Origin: Lentisphaerae bacterium RIFOXYA12_FULL_48_11
Lineage (GTDB): Bacteria > Verrucomicrobiota > Kiritimatiellia > UBA8416 > YA12-FULL-48-11
Reading direction: 5' to 3'
Assembly: GCA_001804885.1 (NCBI GenBank)
Contig: MHBM01000224.1
Coordinates: forward strand, 1 to 33,420
DNA: 33,420 nucleotides
The translations under genes and the position numbers were made by a program. The notes under the pieces are model-generated. The model had not been told where the DNA came from and did no database searches. It saw nothing but the letters and a program-made list of their open reading frames with translations. Below are positions 17,119-25,096 of the stretch, in pieces; the first letter of the stretch is position 1, and each line of letters starts with the position of its first letter.

Positions 17119-18786
17119 ATGTGTAAAATGAAACAGCTGGGACTATTGGCCGGAGCCGTATGGATGGGAATGGCGTTGTCGGCAGCCGGAGTCGAGAAAA
17201 AAATGATCGGGCATAGTTGGGATCTGCTCGGGGTGCGACCAGTGGATGTGGTGCGCAATCTCGACGCATGGGAGAAATTACCTCTGGATGGAATCTCGCT
17301 CGCGGTGGTCAAAGAGCAGGAGCAGAATCACAAGGTTTCCTATGGTTCGATTATGAACGATGTGCCCTGGGACCGTGCGTGGTTCAAGGATGATGTGGCC
17401 GTAATAAGGCAGTGTGCTTCACGTAACCTCAAGCACAATTTCTTAACAACATACTGGGCGCCGCGTAAACGCCTGGCATGGAATGACGAAGCCGCGTGGG
17501 AAAACTTTTCACATAATCTTGGCGTGATGGCTTGGCTGGCAAAAGGAGGGCAGGCCAAAGGCCTCCTGATCGATCCCGAGGACTACCCTGAAACGCGCCA
17601 GTATTTCCTGGTTCCCGGGGATGCGCCTTTTGCGGAAACTGCCGCGCTGGCGCGAAAACGCGGGGCACAGATGATGAAAAGCATGGTTGCCGAGTATTCC
17701 GATATCACGCTGCTCTCGTTCTGGATGTTTAGCCTGCATCCTTCTTATTACATGGTGTATGACGATCCTGCTTCGCTGGTTGCTGATGCGAACGACCTTT
17801 GGCCGGCTTTTTTGAACGGTATGCTCGATGCAATCCCTCCTGCTGCACGCATGGTGGATGGCAACGAGCACGGCTACCGGTATCAGGCGGTTAATCAGGA
17901 CTTCTATCTATCTGTCTGGGCTGTGCAGAATAAGGCGTTGGCTTTGATTGCGCCCGAGAACCGGATGAAATACAAGACCCAGGTGTTGGCCGGTTTCGGA
18001 CTCTATCTGGATATGTATACAAATCCTTCCAGTTCTCCCTGGTATTTCGGGGATGTGAACGGGTCGCGACTGAACCATCTCGCGCTCAATTTCGCGCAGG
18101 CCCTGGATGCCTCGGATGAGTACATTTGGATCTATGGAGAGAAAATGGACTGGATCAAGTGGGCAGGGACAAGCCGTGAGAAGAATCCTAGCTGGGAGAA
18201 TAAACTGCCCGGTTTTACAGAAACGCTCAGCGTTCTGCGGCATCCGCGTAAAGCGCAACAGGTGATTGAACGGCGTAGGCAGGCAGGTACGTTGACGAAT
18301 CTGCTCAGCAACAGCACATGTACGCCCGTTCAGACCACAGGCGAGAATGGTTTTCGCAAAGGCCAGTTACCGCCCGCATGGAGTTGCTGGCAACACGAAA
18401 AAAAAGCACAAGGTGTTTTCGGTTTGGATACGAGGAAAGGCTTTGGTGACTCTTTCTCTTTATGTGCCGAAGGTGTTGGGGACGGTTGTTTTATTGGCAA
18501 GGCTCCCGTGGTTGCCGGTAACAGTTTTGTGGTTGAAGCCTTTGCGCAAGGAGCCTCTCCCCGCATTCGTGTGCGTTGGAATAAAGACGGACGTTGGCAT
18601 TCGGAAGGACAAGATGTCATGATCCGTTTTGGAGAAGCTGCGAATGACGGCTGGCGCCACGCATTCGGTCTGGTGCAAGTTCCTGCCGGAGCTGATACGC
18701 TGGTTCTGCTGCTGGGGGCTCAACAGGCGGCAGGCGAAAAAACCTGGTTTGACAATGCGGCCGTTTATTCCCTTTTCACGCCATGA
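17119..18786 (+). CDS. Unrecognised secreted two-domain protein (barrel-like plus beta-sandwich)
   Basis: The start ATG at 17119 follows GGGAG (17108-17112); a second ATG at 17128 is also possible. The 555-residue product has a signal peptide (about residues 1-25). Residues about 28-400 look like an alpha/beta barrel with strand-end acidic residues, for example GLLIDPEDYPE near residue 155, LDMYTNPSSSPWY and YIWIYGEKMDW. Residues about 430-553 form a module rich in strands with RVRWNKDGRWHSEG and a closing TWFDNAAVYSLF, a phrase typical of CBM4/9-like carbohydrate-binding sandwiches. I do not recognise the first domain as a named family. It lies between two ceramidase-family genes, 166 bases after the first and 242 before the second. 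A glycoside-hydrolase-like role is a guess from architecture. Confidence 0.75.
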   Translation: MCKMKQLGLLAGAVWMGMALSAAGVEKKMIGHSWDLLGVRPVDVVRNLDAWEKLPLDGISLAVVKEQEQNHKVSYGSIMNDVPWDRAWFKDDVAVIRQCASRNLKHNFLTTYWAPRKRLAWNDEAAWENFSHNLGVMAWLAKGGQAKGLLIDPEDYPETRQYFLVPGDAPFAETAALARKRGAQMMKSMVAEYSDITLLSFWMFSLHPSYYMVYDDPASLVADANDLWPAFLNGMLDAIPPAARMVDGNEHGYRYQAVNQDFYLSVWAVQNKALALIAPENRMKYKTQVLAGFGLYLDMYTNPSSSPWYFGDVNGSRLNHLALNFAQALDASDEYIWIYGEKMDWIKWAGTSREKNPSWENKLPGFTETLSVLRHPRKAQQVIERRRQAGTLTNLLSNSTCTPVQTTGENGFRKGQLPPAWSCWQHEKKAQGVFGLDTRKGFGDSFSLCAEGVGDGCFIGKAPVVAGNSFVVEAFAQGASPRIRVRWNKDGRWHSEGQDVMIRFGEAANDGWRHAFGLVQVPAGADTLVLLLGAQQAAGEKTWFDNAAVYSLFTP

Positions 18787-18917
18787 AGGGCGCTGAGATT
18801 AGGTGTGTGGCATGACAGTGCTATATATGCCCGCTGACGGTTGCAACTATAATGATTTGACGGTAACCTTATAACCGTTCCGGATGTTTATCCGTTTAAT
18901 TCTTTCACAGACCACCA

Positions 18918-18946
18918 TTGACGTTCAGTGAAACATTTGTTTTTAT
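18918..18946 (+). promoter_or_regulatory. Promoter-like element 5' of the second ceramidase-family gene
   Basis: TTGACG (18918-18923), exactly 17 bases, then TTTTAT (18941-18946), followed by CCGG. The gene starts at 19029, leaving an 80-base leader. The same arrangement, with 26 of 33 bases identical, lies at 30052-30084 before the FAD oxidoreductase gene. That conservation is the main support. Confidence 0.5.
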
Positions 18947-18970
18947 CCGGGTATATTTACCGATCATGTA

Positions 18971-18992
18971 GCAAAAGCAATTTCTTGCAATG
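18971..18992 (-). repeat. Intergenic repeat copy A (short dyad element)
   Basis: On the minus strand it reads CATTGCAAGAAATTGCTTTT then GC. The core GCAAGA, 6 bases, TTTTGC is an imperfect dyad. It lies between the promoter-like element at 18918 and the start at 19029. Related copies are at 28722-28756 and 32459-32483; relative to them this copy lacks four bases in the middle. It could be an operator. Confidence 0.35.
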
Positions 18993-19028
18993 TTAAATAT
19001 TCCCGGAAGGATAATTCCAAGGTGAACA

Positions 19029-20366
19029 ATGAAAACTAATAATAGAAAGCTGTTTTTGGTCGTGTTGGCCGTATTGTTCTATTACCAGGAGGCAGGCGCT
19101 GCGGATACATGGAAGGCGGGGGTTTCCAAAGTGAAGATCACCCCTGATGAGTCCATATGGATGGCAGGTTATGCCTCGCGTGACAAATCGTCAGAGGGCG
19201 TCCGTCAGGATTTATTTGCAAAAGCGCTGGCATTGCAGGATGCCTCCGGTAAACCATCTGTTCTGGTAACGCTTGACCTGGTTGGAATCAGCCGGGAGAT
19301 GGTTGACGCGATTGCCCAAAGGTGTTTGAAACAATTCGGTATAACGCGAGAACAATTGCTGTTCAATGTTTCGCATACACACAGTGGACCAGTAGCCGGC
19401 TCTGTACTGTTGCAAATGTACAAACTTACACCTGAACGGCACGAGGTTGTATGCCGTTATACCGATGGCCTAATTGATAAAACCGTAAGCGTGATAGGAT
19501 CTTCTCTTGAGAATCTTGTTCCGGCCACCCTGGAGTTTAAACAGGGATTGGCGGGTTTCGCGGTGAATCGACGGCGCGTAACAAACCGTTCACTTCCCGG
19601 ACCAGTTGATCATGATGTTCCTGTGTTGAAAATAAGCCACACCAACGGGACCCTGCATACTGTGGTTTTTGGTTATGCGTGTCATGCAACTTCTCTCAAT
19701 GATTTTATGATCAACGGCGACTGGCCCGGTTATGCGCAGGAGGAGATTGAGAAAGCGCATCCTGGTGCAATTGCAATGTTCGTACAGGGCTGTGGAGCTG
19801 ACAGCAATCCACTTCCTCGCCGCACAGTAGAGCTTACCATGAAATACGGCCAGATCCTTGCCGCAGCAGTTGAGGAGGTGTTGATCCGTCCGATGATACC
19901 GCTCAACAGCCCAATGAAAACGGCTTTCGAATACGTAGATATTCCATTCCAGACTCCTCCTGGTCGTGAGGAATTGGAAGCTCGTTTGAAGGACAAGAAT
20001 GAATATCGCCGCATCCACGCCCGCCAATTGCTGGACATCCTCGATAAGGAGGGTAAATTACCTTCCAGTTACCAATATCCAATTCAGGTATGGCAGTTCG
20101 GTCCGAAATTAAAACTGATTGCACTTGCCGGAGAAGTTGTAGTCGATTACTCGTTGCGCCTGAAAACGCAATACGGTTGGGATACCACTTGGGTAGCCGG
20201 TTATTCCAATGATATTCTTGGCTATATTCCTTCCCTGCGGGTATTGAGGGAAGGCGGTTACGAAGGTGGCGAAGCCATGATTTATTTTGGCCGCCCCGGC
20301 TCGTTCGCTGAAACAGTTGAGCAGATAATTATTGAGAAGACCAGTCAACTGGTCGGCAGCCTTTGA
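19029..20366 (+). CDS. Neutral/alkaline ceramidase-family (PF04734) secreted hydrolase, paralogue 2
   Basis: The ATG at 19029 follows AAGG (about 8 bases upstream). The 445-residue product has a Sec signal (cleavage near Ala25). Family motifs in order: WKAGVSKVKITPDESIWMAGY at the mature start (residues 28-48), SHTHSGP (His116/His118), GYACHATSL (His219), GCGADSNPLPR (254-264), AGEVVVDY (Glu369) and SNDILGYIPS (Tyr399). Thus the zinc ligands are kept. In the loop GADSNP a Ser (259) is present, but the flanking pattern differs from the GDVSPN of true ceramidases and follows the GC-G-x-D-x-NP form common in bacterial relatives. The C-terminal domain of ceramidases is missing. Only motif-level similarity to paralogue 1 is evident, so the two likely have different substrates. 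It has its own promoter-like element. Confidence 0.87.
   Translation: MKTNNRKLFLVVLAVLFYYQEAGAADTWKAGVSKVKITPDESIWMAGYASRDKSSEGVRQDLFAKALALQDASGKPSVLVTLDLVGISREMVDAIAQRCLKQFGITREQLLFNVSHTHSGPVAGSVLLQMYKLTPERHEVVCRYTDGLIDKTVSVIGSSLENLVPATLEFKQGLAGFAVNRRRVTNRSLPGPVDHDVPVLKISHTNGTLHTVVFGYACHATSLNDFMINGDWPGYAQEEIEKAHPGAIAMFVQGCGADSNPLPRRTVELTMKYGQILAAAVEEVLIRPMIPLNSPMKTAFEYVDIPFQTPPGREELEARLKDKNEYRRIHARQLLDILDKEGKLPSSYQYPIQVWQFGPKLKLIALAGEVVVDYSLRLKTQYGWDTTWVAGYSNDILGYIPSLRVLREGGYEGGEAMIYFGRPGSFAETVEQIIIEKTSQLVGSL
20339..20354. terminator. Perfect inverted repeat near a stop codon
   Basis: GACCAGT (20339-20345) and ACTGGTC (20348-20354) around a 2-base spacer, inside the last codons before the TGA at 20364. 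No U-tract follows. It is one of several gene-end repeats in this window. Confidence 0.25.
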
Positions 20367-20487
20367 AATAAGTAATAGCAGATTGACGGAATGGCTGGAT
20401 TGCGTAACATTAGAAGATTCAGTGTTCGCTTAAAGGTTTAATTCAAGGGCTGATTTATGTCCGGTTGCCCCTTTGGAGGTTTTGTTA

Positions 20488-20748
20488 ATGAAACGTAAAA
20501 TACTGGTTATTCTGTCAGATCGATTGAATCCGCGCCGCAAGCCGCGGTATGTTGAGATGGATTGTGATGAGACAGGGAAAGTCTTGCGTGAGAGTTTTGT
20601 TCGCAGCCTGCCCCGAGTTCCTCACTACGACGAGGTTTGGGAAAACGACGAAAACCGGAAATCTACGGTTTCATGCCATCGCTTTACGCGTAAGTATAGA
20701 CATCGGCTGGAAAAACCATCTCGCCGGGCAAAAAGTCGCAAATCTTGA
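20488..20748 (+). CDS. Small basic conserved-looking protein of unknown function
   Basis: TGGAGG (20474-20479) lies 8 bases before the ATG at 20488. The 86-residue product starts MKRKILVILSDRLNPRRKPR, continues with an acidic middle that holds YDEVWENDEN, and ends with a strongly basic tail (HRFTRKYRHRLEKPSRRAKS...). There is no signal peptide or membrane segment, which is unusual here because nearly all neighbours are exported. The basic C-terminus suggests nucleic-acid or ribosome contact, but no family can be named. It lies between the second ceramidase-family gene and the sulfatase, with 121 and 242 bases on either side, so it is probably a separate unit. A TTGACG with TAACAT 16 bases later (near 20382-20409) might be its promoter. 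Confidence 0.6.
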   Translation: MKRKILVILSDRLNPRRKPRYVEMDCDETGKVLRESFVRSLPRVPHYDEVWENDENRKSTVSCHRFTRKYRHRLEKPSRRAKSRKS

Positions 20749-20990
20749 TTCATTCGGTGAGCTGAATAAGATTCTGGAATGGCAGCGATATTCGGAAGAT
20801 CAAACCGAAATTTAGAAAATACAGGTCGCTGGTTCCGGGCAAATGATCCTTCTGGGCATTTAAATTACCCCTACAGCAGGCTATCTGCAATATTTCATCG
20901 ATCGAACCGTTATTGATGCAGGCTTCGGTCGTTTACCGGGACTTCTGAATCGAATATTTCATGACCGTGTTTACCAAGGGAGCAATTATT

Positions 20991-22484
20991 ATGAGACTAA
21001 GCATCATTACGTTGTTGTGTGTCCTCGTTAATCTTGCGACTGAATGCGTGCAGGCCGCTGTAAGCATGCCTGATACGAGCAAGATGAATATACTGTTCAT
21101 CAATATCGAGGACTGTAACGCCTCGGCTCTTGGCTGTTACGGTAATCCCATCTGCAAAACACCAAACCTGGACAAATTCTGTGCAAGTGGAATCAGGTTT
21201 GATGCTGCCTATGTCCAGGCAATTGCATGTAATCCGTCCCGCAGCTCGTTCCTGACTGGTTTGCGGCCACGCACTACAGGCATAATTTCAAACGGCCATG
21301 TAATGGACAAAAACCTTCCACCGGGAACGGCTACACTACCCGAAGTTCTGAAGTCCGGAGGCTTCCACCTTACGGATATCGGCAAGCTGTTTCATAAAAT
21401 TGATTATGCTGAGAAGCGATATGCGGCGTTTGACCGGCTGGAGTTTTATCAGAAGCCGTCGGGTTGGACCGGACCTGAGCCAATGCTGAAATTTCCTCCT
21501 GTCAAAACCCACGAGCGTGATCCCAAGCCGAAAGATGAGAAAAGCAGGGAATACCGCGAATGGAAGGCGCGTCACTCCGACCGTTTCGGCGATTCCGGTC
21601 TTGAATACGAAGAGCACGGCGATTACCGCATGGCTGCAACTGCCGTGGCGGTACTGAAGGATTACGCGAAAACAGGCAGGCGGTTTTTCCTGTCGGTCTC
21701 GCAATCACGGCCCCACACCCCCCTGACTGCTCCAAAGAAGTTTCTCGACATGTATAATCCCGCAAAGATTCCTGAACCGCAGGCGCCGGTATCATCGCTG
21801 AAGAACTTTCCATACATGAAAAGGGCAACCGGCGGCAATCCCGATATCTTTATGAAACAGCAGCCGACCCCGACACAGGTGCAGGAAGCAATTGCCGCTT
21901 ATTACGCGTGTTGTAGCATGGTCGATGCAAATATCGGAATGATGCTGGACGTAATGGAGGAAACCGGCTTGGCAAAGAACACAATAGTCGTTTTTCTCGG
22001 TGATCATGGCTTCCATCTTGGTGACCACGGTTTCTGGTCAAAGTATTCCATGCTTGCCGCGACACACCGTGCCCCTCTGGTGATCCGTGTACCGGGCGCA
22101 CCGGGCAACGGCAAGGCCTGCAGCGGGATCGTCGAGTTTGTGGATTTCATTCCAACTTTGTGCGAACTGGCTGGTGTCAAGCCGCTGTCAGTTCAGGAAG
22201 GCATCAGTTTTGCGCCTCTTTTTGCGGATCCATCGCGGCCATGGAAAAAGGCGGCCTTTATTACGGAAGGTGATTCCGAGGATGGTGACGGAGTTCGTAC
22301 GCCCAAGTTCAGTTACATGGAATTCAGAAAATGCGAACTGCCGGCAGCACTGTTCGATCTGACAAAAGATCCATGGGAGACAGTGAATGTCGTTGATGAC
22401 CCGTTATATGCGAATGCTAGAACAGAGATGGCCGCATTGCTGAAAGAGGGATGGAAGGCAGCCTTGCCTGATAATCCGCGTTAA
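20991..22484 (+). CDS. Secreted sulfatase, iduronate-2-sulfatase-like
   Basis: AAGGGAG (20976-20982) precedes the ATG at 20991. The 497-residue product has a Sec signal to about residue 23. It is a formylglycine sulfatase (PF00884): the activation motif C80-N-P82-S83-R84 carries the cysteine to be oxidised. An N-terminal metal site reads NIEDCNA with Glu40-Asp41, and a second metal segment LGDHGFHLGDHG places Asp338-His339. The GDHGFWSKYS stretch and the ALGCYGNP phrase after the first metal site are like iduronate-2-sulfatase (IDS) relatives. It would remove sulfate from sugars outside the cytoplasm. A formylglycine-generating enzyme or anSME maturase must act on it, and none is encoded in this window. 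It converges with the DUF4838 gene, 24 bases apart. Confidence 0.92.
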   Translation: MRLSIITLLCVLVNLATECVQAAVSMPDTSKMNILFINIEDCNASALGCYGNPICKTPNLDKFCASGIRFDAAYVQAIACNPSRSSFLTGLRPRTTGIISNGHVMDKNLPPGTATLPEVLKSGGFHLTDIGKLFHKIDYAEKRYAAFDRLEFYQKPSGWTGPEPMLKFPPVKTHERDPKPKDEKSREYREWKARHSDRFGDSGLEYEEHGDYRMAATAVAVLKDYAKTGRRFFLSVSQSRPHTPLTAPKKFLDMYNPAKIPEPQAPVSSLKNFPYMKRATGGNPDIFMKQQPTPTQVQEAIAAYYACCSMVDANIGMMLDVMEETGLAKNTIVVFLGDHGFHLGDHGFWSKYSMLAATHRAPLVIRVPGAPGNGKACSGIVEFVDFIPTLCELAGVKPLSVQEGISFAPLFADPSRPWKKAAFITEGDSEDGDGVRTPKFSYMEFRKCELPAALFDLTKDPWETVNVVDDPLYANARTEMAALLKEGWKAALPDNPR

Positions 22485-22508
22485 AGACTCCTGTTTGATA
22501 TGCAGGCG

Positions 22509-24815
22509 TCAATCCAGGCGTTCGATTTTCAGCTTGTCGATATAAACGGCCTTGATGGCTGAGGTCTCTCCTTTTTTCTTGTCGAAGTGGCCGGGACCGA
22601 TCCAGAAGTAATGATCCCGTTCCGGGACCCACTCGGCCACATTGTACCAGGCATAACCCTTTTCTACTGCAGAGGTATTGCGTTCAATGTTGCCGCAGCC
22701 TTTCTTGTTCTTGCTGTCATATACCCCGGCCCAGAAGGCCTTTCCATCCTTGCCTGTTTCTTTTTCCACGCGCACGCGCATGCTGAGGCGGTATTTTACA
22801 CCCGGGTCGAAGGCGACGCGGCTGAAGGGAAGCGTTGTGCACCACTCGTAATGGGTGTTGAAAAGTTTCATTGCCGAACCATCCTCGGCCAACGGGTCTT
22901 TAACGGTATCTCCCCAGGTACCGCGTTGTCCAAGGTTTAGTGCAGAGTCTTCAGCAATGGCGCTGGACTGTGGTGAAGGAAGGGGGGATGGATTGGCGAG
23001 TGCCTTTATACGCTCCAGTATCTGCTCGTGTCTCTCTGTGCTTTCAGAGATGCGTATGTTCTTGGCCTCCTTGAATCGTTCCTGTAGCGCAGAGGCGATG
23101 TTGCGATGTTGTTCAGGTACGCCGTACCGCTGCGGGTCTTTTGTTACCCAGACCTTTATTTCCCCGAATGGCGGCAGTCGTTCCATGCTGGCAAACAGGA
23201 CCGGTATGGCGCCCATGCGCACGTTGTAAAAATGGGCTGGGGAATCCTTTACAGCTTCCTCTGCTTTCTTCCAGAGATCCATAGCCCGTACATAGAAATC
23301 GTCAGGTATATCGGGCTTTTTCGTGTCATCAAAAATACGCAACGGGTTAGTCGCAGTGTTGGTGTGGAAGCTGTGTACTTCGTCAAAGTACTGCCGTACC
23401 ATTGGCGCAGCCTCTCCGTAGTAGCCTTCAAAAAAATCCTTCAGCAGTGGTTCAGCCGGCAGTTCAGGATTCCACAGCCACTTGGCAAGCAGCCACGCCT
23501 TGAGTTCCGCGAAATCGCCATGGCGCCCCTGGTAGGCGCCCTGCTCAAAGAGACCGACCACGTGGTTATCGCGGAAGAATCTGACATTGCCCTGCAGGGC
23601 CAGAACATTGGGGAAGGGGCCTATATAGGTGCGGAAGTTGGTGGTGTAGTCCCAGATGAAGAGCTGGGTGGCTATACTGCTCCAGCCGCGGATTTCATCG
23701 ACAAATTTGTGGTTCTGCTCGAATGCACTTTGGTCAAGCGGTTTGGAAAAGTCGCACTCGATGGTACAGAGGCGCGGTACGACGTTGTGGCGCGGCCGGA
23801 CCGTCTTGGGCGGCTTGCGTGTGTACTGGTAGGCGAGTGTCTCGATCCAGACATTGGAAAATTCTTTCTCCACGGCTTCGGCAACTTGATTGACAAAAGT
23901 GATCAACGTTCCGGCGTGCGACTCCTCCCGGTCGTCGATGGCCTTGCAGGCAGGGCATGTGCAGAAGCCGTGCCAGTCGTTCTGGCTTACACTGAAGAGC
24001 TTTGCCGTCGGGTCCTTTCGGATACGTACGAGCAGGTTGCTGGTTACGATCTTCAGGACATCAGGATTGGTAAGACAGAGCTGGGAATGTTCCTTTGAAC
24101 GTTTGCCATTGATTTCGCTGAAATATTCCGGATGACTTTCGAAGAATTCTTCAGGTGGACAGAGCGGATTGAATGTATGGCAGAAAAGTCCGCCACCGAA
24201 GCGGAAGTTCTTGCCGCCATGCTTATCCGTGAGGCGCATGGCGTTGCCGTTTGCTTTGTTGCGGGCTGCAAGGTCTCCGTCGAAGAAGTCAAACCAGAAC
24301 GGTTCACGCATTGCAAAGGCAGGTTTCTGTGTCTCATCGATGTAGGGGATAATCAAAGTGTCAAGTTTGGGTATAACGCTGTGCCACGAGGAATACCAGC
24401 GGCAACCGCCAAAGCGTTCCAGGATCTCATAAACTCCGTAAAGTGTTCCACGTACTGGACCGCCAAGAATGACGAGGTGGGGGCCGGCTGTCTTGAGGCG
24501 GAACCCGTCGTCACCAAGGTCTGCAACATTTGCCTTATCACCGATGAGCTTGGCCGTGTAACGGGTTTCGCCTATCAGGATTGCCTGTTTCGGAAGCGGT
24601 GTGTCGTCAGTTACAATCTGTGGCTTCGTGCCCGTCAGTTTCTCCATATACGTTTGAAGCTCTTCTGCCGCGTACTTTTGTGAGGCTGATGCATTAACAG
24701 ATTGGATAACAGTATAAGCGGTTGTCTGGCCGCGCGTGGCGAGTGTCAGATTTTGATGAGCGCATCCGGCGCTCATCAGTATGCCACAGGACAGGATCAG
24801 CAGTCTTATTTTCAT
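22509..24815 (-). CDS. DUF4838 lipoprotein, glycoside-hydrolase-like
   Basis: The second ATG (24815) is chosen because GGGAG ends 7 bases before it but only one base before the first ATG (24821). The 768-residue product starts MKIRLLILSCGILMSAGC, a good lipobox with the lipidated Cys near residue 18. Residues about 25-150 form an alpha/beta domain like the N-terminal domain of GH67/GH20 enzymes (YAAEELQTYMEKLTG, and GTLYGVYEILERFGGCRWY). The central part (about 185-460) is DUF4838, with LFSVSQNDWHGFCTCPACKA containing a C-x-C-x-x-C. The last 130 residues (MKLFNTHYEWCTTLPF onward) form a beta-sandwich resembling carbohydrate-binding modules. DUF4838 proteins lie in glycan-use loci and resemble alpha-glucuronidases. 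Activity is unproven. It converges with the sulfatase and may act on the desulfated product. Confidence 0.87.
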   Translation of the reverse strand: MKIRLLILSCGILMSAGCAHQNLTLATRGQTTAYTVIQSVNASASQKYAAEELQTYMEKLTGTKPQIVTDDTPLPKQAILIGETRYTAKLIGDKANVADLGDDGFRLKTAGPHLVILGGPVRGTLYGVYEILERFGGCRWYSSWHSVIPKLDTLIIPYIDETQKPAFAMREPFWFDFFDGDLAARNKANGNAMRLTDKHGGKNFRFGGGLFCHTFNPLCPPEEFFESHPEYFSEINGKRSKEHSQLCLTNPDVLKIVTSNLLVRIRKDPTAKLFSVSQNDWHGFCTCPACKAIDDREESHAGTLITFVNQVAEAVEKEFSNVWIETLAYQYTRKPPKTVRPRHNVVPRLCTIECDFSKPLDQSAFEQNHKFVDEIRGWSSIATQLFIWDYTTNFRTYIGPFPNVLALQGNVRFFRDNHVVGLFEQGAYQGRHGDFAELKAWLLAKWLWNPELPAEPLLKDFFEGYYGEAAPMVRQYFDEVHSFHTNTATNPLRIFDDTKKPDIPDDFYVRAMDLWKKAEEAVKDSPAHFYNVRMGAIPVLFASMERLPPFGEIKVWVTKDPQRYGVPEQHRNIASALQERFKEAKNIRISESTERHEQILERIKALANPSPLPSPQSSAIAEDSALNLGQRGTWGDTVKDPLAEDGSAMKLFNTHYEWCTTLPFSRVAFDPGVKYRLSMRVRVEKETGKDGKAFWAGVYDSKNKKGCGNIERNTSAVEKGYAWYNVAEWVPERDHYFWIGPGHFDKKKGETSAIKAVYIDKLKIERLD

Positions 24816-25096
24816 CGGCATGCTCCCATGTAGTGTTGAGTTGATTAATCTTCATCATGTAACCACAAAACCGGGCGCATGTGAACAGGCAAGTACATTA
24901 ACCTTTGCTGAATTTCTGAAACAGAAGACTCAAATAAGGCGTAAATCTGATGTTTCTTATCTGCCTATAGCCACGACTAGAATATTGCCAAGGTTGGCGA
25001 GGATGATAAAGTCTTTACTTAAAAGCAGGCGCAAGATTGAATAAGGAACGCATAATTTCCTGATTATTAAGGATTGATTCCGGGAGAGGTGACTGT

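Noticed and set aside
20549-20815. Second open frame overlapping the small basic protein gene, suggesting a frameshift
   Set aside because: The frame starting at 20488 has the good ribosome binding site and a coherent sequence to its own stop; the other frame has no start signal. A frameshift cannot be fully excluded.
23106-24098. Long plus-strand open frame of 330 codons
   Set aside because: It runs antisense through the DUF4838 gene, has no signal or family motif, and the minus-strand product is clearly a real protein.
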